Source: Bacillota bacterium (lineage in GTDB: Bacteria; Bacillota; Peptococcia; Peptococcales; Peptococcaceae). From it: a DNA stretch of 10,364 nucleotides. The stretch covers positions 1 to 10,364 of the forward strand of contig JAEZVS010000060.1 of NCBI GenBank assembly GCA_023443145.1, written 5' to 3'. Of the stretch, positions 5,990-10,364 are shown one piece after another. Within the stretch, counting starts at the first letter, position 1, and the number at the start of each line of letters is the position of its first letter. The notes under the pieces were generated by a model that saw only the letters and a program-made list of their open reading frames with translations, searched no databases and was not told where the DNA came from. Both the position numbers and the translations under genes were made by a program.

Positions 5990-7546
5990 GTGTTACACTC
6001 ATTAGTGGCGCTTTTTATCAATCAACGGCTGTTTTTTGCAGAATTAATCTATGAGCACCTGTTTATTTCATTAACCTCGGTTATGTTGGCCATTGTGCTG
6101 GGATTGATTACGGGCATTTTAATAAGCGAATATCAAAAAACCTCATCAGTGGCACTTGGCGTTATTAACTTTATATATACGATTCCATCTATTTCACTGT
6201 TGGGGTTTTTAATTCCATTATCAGGGATAGGCAACACCACCGCCATTATTGCGTTGACGGTCTATGCACTATTGCCGATGGTGCGCAATACATATACCGG
6301 TCTTTCTTCGGTGGATCCGCTAATCATTGAATCTGCCCGCGGTATGGGTATGACCCGATGGCAAATCCTTAGAGGTGTGCGTCTGCCGATGAGCTTGCCT
6401 ATTATTATTTCGGGCATTAGAAATATGACCACTATGACGGTTGCCCTAACCGGGATTGCGTCTTTTATTGGCGCCGGAGGCCTTGGGGTGGCTATTTATC
6501 GCGGCATCACCACCAATAATCAGGTGATGACGGTGGCAGGTTCATTACTGATTGCATTATTGGCACTCTTTTTGGACTTCTTAGGCGGACTGGTGGAGAA
6601 AGCCTTGCTGCGAAAACGTGCCCGTGTCTACCGACCCGATCACCGACAGAAAAAATATACACTTATAATACTTGCTTTGAGCCTGTTTTTAGTATGTGCG
6701 GCTGGATTTTTGTTGTCGCAACATCAAGACGATAAGATTCAAGTAGCCACCAAGCCGATGACAGAACAGTATATTTTAGGTAATATGATCAAACTTTTGG
6801 TGGAGCAAGATACCGACCTCAAGGTTAATTTAACCACCGGTGTGGGAGGTGGCACCTCTAATATCCATCCCGGTCTACTGGCAGGAGAATTTGATCTTTA
6901 TCCGGAATATACCGGTACAGGTTGGAATATTGTCTTAAAGCATTCGGATATTTATGATGAGTCCAAATTTGAGCGGCTAAAGCAAGACTATCTGGAAAAA
7001 TATGACCTTGTATGGACCGGGCGCTATGGGTTCGAAAACACGTATTGTTTTCTGGTAGACCGACGAATTGCGGAAAAATACGGATTAAAGACGATCTCAG
7101 ATTTGGCAGCGGTGTCGCAAAATCTTCGTTTTGGCGGCGAATACGATTTTTTTGATCGGGAAGATGGCTTATTGGGCTTGGAGAAAGCCTACGGCTTGCG
7201 CTTTGGCTCTCTTGCGGATATGGATATTGGGCTCAAATATGAAGCGTTAAAAAACCATGAAGTGGATGTGACCATTGGCTTCACAACGGACGGTCAATTG
7301 GCCTCTGCTGATGCAGTCATTTTAGAGGATGACAAAGGGTTTTATTCTTCCTATGCCTGCGGAAATATTGTACGGGAAGAAGTCATAAACAAACATCCTG
7401 AGCTACGAAAGGTCCTTGAAAAGTTCAATGGCACCATCACCAATCAAGATATGGCGAAAATGAACGACCGCGTCGAAGTGGGTAAAGAAGATCCCCGTGA
7501 CGTGGCACGAGACTATCTGGTCAAAAAACACCTGCTTACTGACTGA
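5990..7546 (+). CDS. Fused permease/substrate-binding protein of an OpuB/OpuC-type ABC importer
   Basis: This 518-residue protein joins two subunits of a compatible-solute importer (glycine betaine, carnitine, choline or a relative). Residues 1 to about 205 form the permease, with several membrane helices and the ATPase-docking loop ESARGMGMTRWQILRGVRLP at about 114-133. FIGAGGLG at 159-166 is a family hallmark. A further helix at about 223-243 carries the chain across the membrane. Residues 250-518 form the OpuAC/OsmF-type binding domain, with ATKPMTEQYILGNM near its start and GEFDLYPEYTGTGW at 299-312. Such fusions are known in Bacillota. The matching ATPase, normally with CBS domains, is absent between here and the window ends, and the ATPase at 973 is of another type. 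It lies 81 bases after the kinase. No terminator was seen before the ferritin gene. The exact solute is not assigned. Confidence 0.93.
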   Translation: MLHSLVALFINQRLFFAELIYEHLFISLTSVMLAIVLGLITGILISEYQKTSSVALGVINFIYTIPSISLLGFLIPLSGIGNTTAIIALTVYALLPMVRNTYTGLSSVDPLIIESARGMGMTRWQILRGVRLPMSLPIIISGIRNMTTMTVALTGIASFIGAGGLGVAIYRGITTNNQVMTVAGSLLIALLALFLDFLGGLVEKALLRKRARVYRPDHRQKKYTLIILALSLFLVCAAGFLLSQHQDDKIQVATKPMTEQYILGNMIKLLVEQDTDLKVNLTTGVGGGTSNIHPGLLAGEFDLYPEYTGTGWNIVLKHSDIYDESKFERLKQDYLEKYDLVWTGRYGFENTYCFLVDRRIAEKYGLKTISDLAAVSQNLRFGGEYDFFDREDGLLGLEKAYGLRFGSLADMDIGLKYEALKNHEVDVTIGFTTDGQLASADAVILEDDKGFYSSYACGNIVREEVINKHPELRKVLEKFNGTITNQDMAKMNDRVEVGKEDPRDVARDYLVKKHLLTD

Positions 7547-7560
7547 TATGATTAAAACAT

Positions 7561-7582
7561 CTCTTTTTCGGTTATAAAAGAG
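7561..7582 (+). repeat. Inverted repeat ahead of the ferritin gene
   Basis: CTCTTTT (7561-7567) and AAAAGAG (7576-7582) can pair across an 8-base loop. No T tract follows on either strand, so it is not a usual terminator. It lies in the 73-base gap between the OpuBC gene and the ferritin ribosome binding site (AAAGGAGG at 7605-7612). It could be an operator or a leader hairpin, or chance in AT-rich DNA. Confidence 0.35.
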
Positions 7583-7619
7583 GTAGCGAAAGCAAACAAA
7601 TATCAAAGGAGGGGCTTTT

Positions 7620-8132
7620 ATGCTATCTGAAAAAATGGCTGCGGCGATTAATGAACAAATCAATAAAGAACTGTTTTCTGCATATTTGTATCAGGAATTT
7701 GCAAATTACTATGGGAAAGAAGGTCTAGATGGCTTTCAAAATTGGTATAATGTGCAAGCGAAAGAGGAACTTGCGCACGCTATGATTTTTGTCAACTATC
7801 TTATTGACAATGACAAGGCAGTTAAGTTTCAAGCCATAGAAGATCCGTCTCGAAGCTTTGATTCTTTTAAGCATCCCCTGGAATTGGCTCTGGAGCATGA
7901 GCGCTACATCACCGGTACCATTAATAATCTATACGATTTGTCTTGTGAAGATAAAGATTATCGCACCCAGCAAATCTTAAACTGGTTTATAAAAGAACAG
8001 TATGAAGAAGAAGTCAGCGCACAGGATTTGATTACAAAATACGATCTCTTCGGTGAAGACAAACGCTCACTATGGGAACTAAACAACGATTTGGGCGCCC
8101 GCACTTTCACAGAACCTGTTTTAGACGTTTAA
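7620..8132 (+). CDS. ftnA: Non-heme ferritin, FtnA type
   Basis: This cytoplasmic iron-storage subunit of 170 residues should form a four-helix bundle that assembles into a 24-subunit shell, oxidising Fe(II) and storing Fe(III). The ferroxidase ligands fall at the positions of E. coli FtnA: E17, E50, H53, E94, Q127 and E130. Tyr24 and the third-site residues E49, E126 and E129 are also present. There is no axial methionine arrangement of a heme-binding bacterioferritin, so this is the FtnA class. The ATG is preceded by AAAGGAGG with 7 bases between. A strong terminator follows 7 bases after the stop. No clear promoter was found in the 73 bases upstream, so it may be read with the OpuBC gene or from a non-consensus promoter. 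No Fur or PerR box was recognised. Confidence 0.96.
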   Translation: MLSEKMAAAINEQINKELFSAYLYQEFANYYGKEGLDGFQNWYNVQAKEELAHAMIFVNYLIDNDKAVKFQAIEDPSRSFDSFKHPLELALEHERYITGTINNLYDLSCEDKDYRTQQILNWFIKEQYEEEVSAQDLITKYDLFGEDKRSLWELNNDLGARTFTEPVLDV

Positions 8133-8139
8133 CTTTTTT

Positions 8140-8167
8140 AAGCCGGCCCTCGGCCGGCTTATTTTTT
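8140..8167 (+). terminator. Intrinsic terminator of the ferritin gene
   Basis: AAGCCGGCC (8140-8148) and GGCCGGCTT (8152-8160) form a perfect 9-bp GC-rich stem with loop CTC, followed by A and six T (8162-8167). It begins 7 bases after the ferritin stop. Confidence 0.93.
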
Positions 8168-8193
8168 ATGCAGCATTGGAAACGATGCAGCGT
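8168..8193 (+). other. Hairpin with a GAAA tetraloop next to the ferritin terminator
   Basis: GCATTG (8173-8178) and CGATGC (8183-8188) pair around GAAA, a GNRA-type tetraloop. After an A-A mismatch the stem continues with 8168-8171 and 8190-8193. The arms also give a direct repeat ATGCAGC at 8168-8174 and 8185-8191. A role as backup 3'-end structure is possible. Confidence 0.35.
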
Positions 8194-8289
8194 TCAACTT
8201 TTATTGGCCGGTTTTAGAGAAAATAAGAATATTTTAGCCGTATCTTTTAATATCGAAGAGAAAAGCAGCGCTTAAATGTTTTATTTATA

Positions 8290-8318
8290 TTGCATTTTTC
8301 TGAATCACTTGTTATAAT
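8290..8318 (+). promoter_or_regulatory. Sigma-A type promoter of the cold-shock gene
   Basis: TTGCAT (8290-8295) and TATAAT (8313-8318) are separated by exactly 17 bases, close to the housekeeping consensus. RNA would start near 8325, giving a leader of about 144 bases before ATG 8469. The palindrome GTATC-A-GATAC at 8328-8338 lies just past the predicted start and could be an operator. Confidence 0.85.
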
Positions 8319-8357
8319 TTACTCATAGTATCAGATACAGATGTGCGTCATCATTTT

Positions 8358-8419
8358 TTCACATATTGTAAGGGATTACATATGCTGAGGATGTGGTCCG
8401 TTACAATATGTGAATTTTT
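8358..8419 (+). promoter_or_regulatory. Long hairpin with T tract in the cold-shock leader
   Basis: TTCACATATTGTAA (8358-8371) and TTACAATATGTGAA (8401-8414) form a perfect 14-bp stem. After a G-G mismatch, GGATTACAT (8373-8381) and ATGTGGTCC (8391-8399) add nine pairs, two of them G-U. This leaves a 9-base loop at 8382-8390. Five T follow at 8415-8419. The structure lies wholly between the predicted RNA start and the cold-shock gene. It could be an attenuator, a temperature-responsive or stabilising leader element, or the end of a short RNA of about 90 bases. The fold is seen directly; the function is inference. Confidence 0.6.
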
Positions 8420-8468
8420 ATGTCCAATTCTGTGTGATCGATACGACTAATTTTTTGGAGGTCATACG

Positions 8469-8666
8469 ATGACAGGAACAGTAAAATGGTTTAACGCAGA
8501 AAAAGGCTACGGCTTCATCACAGTTGATGGCGGCGAAGATGTATTTGTACATTTTAGCGCCATCCAAGGTGAAGGGTTTAAAACCCTTGACGAAGGTCAG
8601 GCTGTAGAATTTGATGTGGTAAGCGGTGATCGTGGCGATCAGGCTGCAAACGTTGTAAAGCTTTAA
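8469..8666 (+). CDS. cspA: CspA-family cold-shock protein
   Basis: This is a 65-residue single-domain protein that binds single-stranded RNA and DNA, and in this family commonly acts as an RNA chaperone. The five-stranded fold is complete, with RNP1 KGYGFI at residues 12-17, RNP2 VFVHF at 25-29 and the aromatic residues W7 and F8. The length is normal. The start has GGAGG at 8457-8461 with a 7-base spacer. It is a single-gene unit with its own promoter, a long structured leader and a terminator 9 bases after the stop. Long structured leaders are known to control cold-shock genes after transcription in other bacteria. Whether this copy is cold-induced cannot be told from sequence, as many CspA paralogues are not. 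Confidence 0.97.
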   Translation: MTGTVKWFNAEKGYGFITVDGGEDVFVHFSAIQGEGFKTLDEGQAVEFDVVSGDRGDQAANVVKL

Positions 8667-8675
8667 TTTTCTCCC

Positions 8676-8705
8676 AAAAGACTGCTATTATGGGCAGTCT
8701 TTTTT
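8676..8705 (+). terminator. Intrinsic terminator of the cold-shock gene
   Basis: AAAAGACTGC (8676-8685) and GCAGTCTTTT (8694-8703) form a perfect 10-bp stem with an 8-base loop, and the T tract continues to 8705. Confidence 0.93.
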
Positions 8706-8772
8706 ATATTTCTGTAACCGGATTGTCGTAAAATCTTCATGACTTTGTTACGAATAAATGAGCAATGATTTA

Positions 8773-8778
8773 TATAAT
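8773..8778 (+). promoter_or_regulatory. Probable -10 element of the amidase gene
   Basis: TATAAT lies 35 bases before the amidase ATG, in the gap after the cold-shock terminator, which is where a promoter is needed. No good -35 is found at 16 to 18 bases; TTGTTA at 8745-8750 is 22 bases away. The call rests on the -10 match and position. Confidence 0.45.
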
Positions 8779-8813
8779 GTAAGTAATTATAGATGCTTGT
8801 AAAAGGAGGATTT

Positions 8814-10364
8814 ATGGTCAAAAAAATCACTAAAATTTTCTATGTACTTGTTTGTTTATTCATCGGCATCGGCTTGGCACTGCCGGCAGAAGCAGCACCG
8901 ATTAAAATTTATGTCAATCAACAAGAAATCAAGCCGGATGTGCCGCCCACTATTGTGGACGGACGCACTCTTTTACCGGTGCGCGCCATCTCTGAGGCCC
9001 TTGGTGCGGAAGTGAATTGGGATCAGGATAGTCAAACAGCAAATATCAACAAAGATAATCTCAGCTTGGTGCTCCCGTATAAAAGCAATATTTATTTTTT
9101 AAATGCGCAAGCGCGTACTTTAGATGTTGGTGTACACATGATTCATAATCGCATTATGGTGCCTGCCCGTGTGGTGAGCGAATCGTTTGGCTATCGTGTG
9201 GAATGGAATAATGAAACCCGATCGGTGTTTATTGATAATGTATCCGCCGAAAAGAAAGAGCCCCCACAAACAATAGAAGGGCAGCAAGAGAATGAAAACG
9301 AGGCGGTAAAAATTGAAAATGTGACCGGCCGTGTACAAGTTAAAACCACTGTCGCGGCAATGTTTGATAAGCCATCCACCGCCGGTGAAATTCTTCATGA
9401 AGCTAAGATAAAAGATTATTTCGACACCAATGGTAAGAGTGGGCAATGGTATCGGGTGTTGATGCCGAACGGAAAAGAAGCCTGGGTGCCGGAGTGGTTG
9501 GTGCAGTTTGAGCCGTCCGGCTCTACCGGATCATCAGCCAACAACCAGAATACAAATCAGCCACCTGCACAAAATCCTTCGACAAATGTTGAGGAAAGTG
9601 CTACTGCCAAGTATATTGAGGTGGTTTATCCGGTGGTGAATGTTCGTGCACAGGCCAACACGCAAAGTGATATTGTGGGCACTGTAAAAACTGGAGACAA
9701 ATTTGAAGTGGTTGCCTTTGTCGATGGTTGGTATCAGGTGAAATTTCAAGATGGAAAAAATCGTTGGATTTTTGGCGATTTGGTTAAGAAAATCAGTGCA
9801 TCCGCTTACGCATCAAACGACAATCAGTCAGAGGCACCGACAAAGTCGGTGCCTCTTAAGGTCAAGAAAGTTCAGGAAGAATATGGCCAAACCTACATCA
9901 CCTTTGATGTTGGTGAAGCTGAGGTGAAGGTGGTTAAAAACGCTGGAAATGTCATTACCGTTGATATAAAAGGAGTGACGTTGGGTTCGGTTGCGGAAAA
10001 TCCGGTGGCAGGCAAAGCCCCCTTTACTAAAATGTCCCTTGTACAAACGTCTCCGCATAAAGTGACTTTAACGGCTTCTGTGGAAGATGGCGGTTATTTC
10101 CGCCTGGATCGCAAAAGCAACACGTTTTCTGTGATGGCGGTCAGAAAAAATAAAAACGGACAATTGGGACTGCAAGGTAAAACCATTGTCATTAGCGCGG
10201 GCCACGGAAATTACGTCAATGGGCGCGTAGATCCGGGAGCGATTGGCCAGTCCGGTCTCAGTGAGGTTGACTTTAATACACCGGTGGCGATGAAGTTGCG
10301 GGATAAATTGGAAAGAAGCGGCGCCAAAGTGATCATGGTAAGAGAATATGCTCCGGTGTACACC
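8814..10364 (+). CDS. Secreted multidomain N-acetylmuramoyl-L-alanine amidase (3' end outside the window)
   Basis: This is a cell-wall hydrolase expected to cut the bond between N-acetylmuramic acid and L-alanine in peptidoglycan; 517 residues are visible. A signal peptide spans 1-27, with predicted cleavage at AEA/A. A copper-amine-oxidase-N-like domain (about 30-141) has two half repeats marked by LLPVRAISEALGAEVNWD and PARVVSESFGYRVEWN. Two SH3b-type domains lie at about 168-232 and 266-326, with a Gln/Asn/Ser/Pro-rich linker between them. An AMIN-like domain covers about 347-444. The Amidase_3 domain begins near 455, with the first zinc ligands H464 (SAGHG) and E484 (GLSEVDFN). The later ligands and catalytic glutamate lie beyond the window edge. 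The start has AAAGGAGG at 8802-8809, with a short 4-base spacer. The gene stands alone behind a terminator, so it is a separate transcription unit. Confidence 0.93.
   Translation, partial: MVKKITKIFYVLVCLFIGIGLALPAEAAPIKIYVNQQEIKPDVPPTIVDGRTLLPVRAISEALGAEVNWDQDSQTANINKDNLSLVLPYKSNIYFLNAQARTLDVGVHMIHNRIMVPARVVSESFGYRVEWNNETRSVFIDNVSAEKKEPPQTIEGQQENENEAVKIENVTGRVQVKTTVAAMFDKPSTAGEILHEAKIKDYFDTNGKSGQWYRVLMPNGKEAWVPEWLVQFEPSGSTGSSANNQNTNQPPAQNPSTNVEESATAKYIEVVYPVVNVRAQANTQSDIVGTVKTGDKFEVVAFVDGWYQVKFQDGKNRWIFGDLVKKISASAYASNDNQSEAPTKSVPLKVKKVQEEYGQTYITFDVGEAEVKVVKNAGNVITVDIKGVTLGSVAENPVAGKAPFTKMSLVQTSPHKVTLTASVEDGGYFRLDRKSNTFSVMAVRKNKNGQLGLQGKTIVISAGHGNYVNGRVDPGAIGQSGLSEVDFNTPVAMKLRDKLERSGAKVIMVREYAPVYT
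9830..9856 (+). repeat. Strong hairpin within the amidase linker
   Basis: AGAGGCACCGA (9830-9840) and TCGGTGCCTCT (9846-9856) form a perfect 11-bp stem with loop CAAAG. It lies in the coding sequence between the second SH3 domain and the AMIN domain. It has terminator-like strength but no T tract. The reading frame continues through it. Confidence 0.5.

Larger units (their letters stand above)
8133..8468 (+). other. 336-base gap between ferritin and cold-shock genes
   Basis: This stretch has no credible protein gene of normal size. In order it holds the ferritin terminator, a tetraloop-capped hairpin at 8168-8193 and an AT-rich stretch from 8194 to 8289 in which I see nothing definite. A near-consensus promoter at 8290-8318 and a leader of about 144 bases follow. 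The leader has a small palindrome (GTATC-A-GATAC, 8328-8338) near the predicted RNA start, a long hairpin at 8358-8414 and the ribosome binding site GGAGG at 8457-8461. Confidence 0.7.

Noticed and set aside
7547..7578. TATGAT (7547-7552) or TATAAA (7573-7578) as -10 of a ferritin promoter
   Set aside because: Neither has an acceptable -35 at a usual distance, so neither is listed as a promoter.
7547..7604. Fur or PerR operator ahead of ferritin
   Set aside because: Iron or peroxide control would be expected, but no convincing match to either box was seen; the 7-bp CTCTTTT/AAAAGAG repeat does not resemble them.
8072..8275. 67-codon frame running from the ferritin end across its terminator
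   Set aside because: It overlaps the ferritin gene and crosses a strong terminator; the composition is unlike a real protein and no ribosome binding site is seen.
8133..8468. Known riboswitch in the ferritin/cold-shock gap
   Set aside because: The pairing pattern is one long hairpin and does not show the conserved bases of any riboswitch class I can recognise.
9120..10058. Several minus-strand open frames opposite the amidase gene
   Set aside because: The plus-strand frame carries clear secretion, SH3, AMIN and amidase features throughout; the minus frames have no domains or binding sites.

Overview
The window looks like chromosomal DNA of a low- to mid-GC Gram-positive bacterium (Bacillota, most likely Clostridia; no genus is claimed). 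The reasons are strong AAGGAGG-type ribosome binding sites, some GTG starts, lipoprotein signal peptides, a TTGCAT-17-TATAAT promoter, U-tailed hairpin terminators, and a secreted amidase with a copper-amine-oxidase-like N-terminal domain, SH3 domains and an AMIN domain. All genes lie on the + strand. No tRNA, rRNA, CRISPR array, insertion sequence or phage gene was seen.

Bases 1-5908 are one tightly packed block. It begins with an ABC importer: a substrate-binding lipoprotein of the NMT1/THI5 (SsuA/ThiY/TauA-like) type cut by the window edge, its ATPase, and its permease. A second lipoprotein with calcium-loop, FG-GAP-like repeats follows, and then an OmpR/PhoB-type response regulator with a membrane histidine kinase. 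Junctions are a 4-base overlap or gaps of 1 to 23 bases, so co-transcription is likely. That suggests, but does not prove, that uptake, surface sensing and phosphorelay are linked. A terminator-like hairpin lies inside the start of the ATPase gene and could set the ratio of binding protein to ATPase.

After an 81-base gap with overlapping small hairpins, bases 5990-7546 encode a fused permease and substrate-binding protein of the OpuB/OpuC (glycine betaine/carnitine/choline) type. No CBS-domain ATPase partner is present here. Next comes an FtnA-type ferritin (7620-8132) with a strong terminator.

A 336-base gap carries that terminator, a tetraloop-capped hairpin, a near-consensus promoter and a leader of about 144 bases. 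The leader contains a long hairpin with a T tract, ahead of a cold-shock protein gene (8469-8666), which also ends in a clear terminator. The window closes with a secreted multidomain N-acetylmuramoyl-L-alanine amidase (8814 to the right edge), cut off within its catalytic domain.

I see no wholly new protein system. The items most worth a second look are the lipoprotein/two-component/ABC gene cluster, the intragenic terminator-like hairpin and the structured cold-shock leader.
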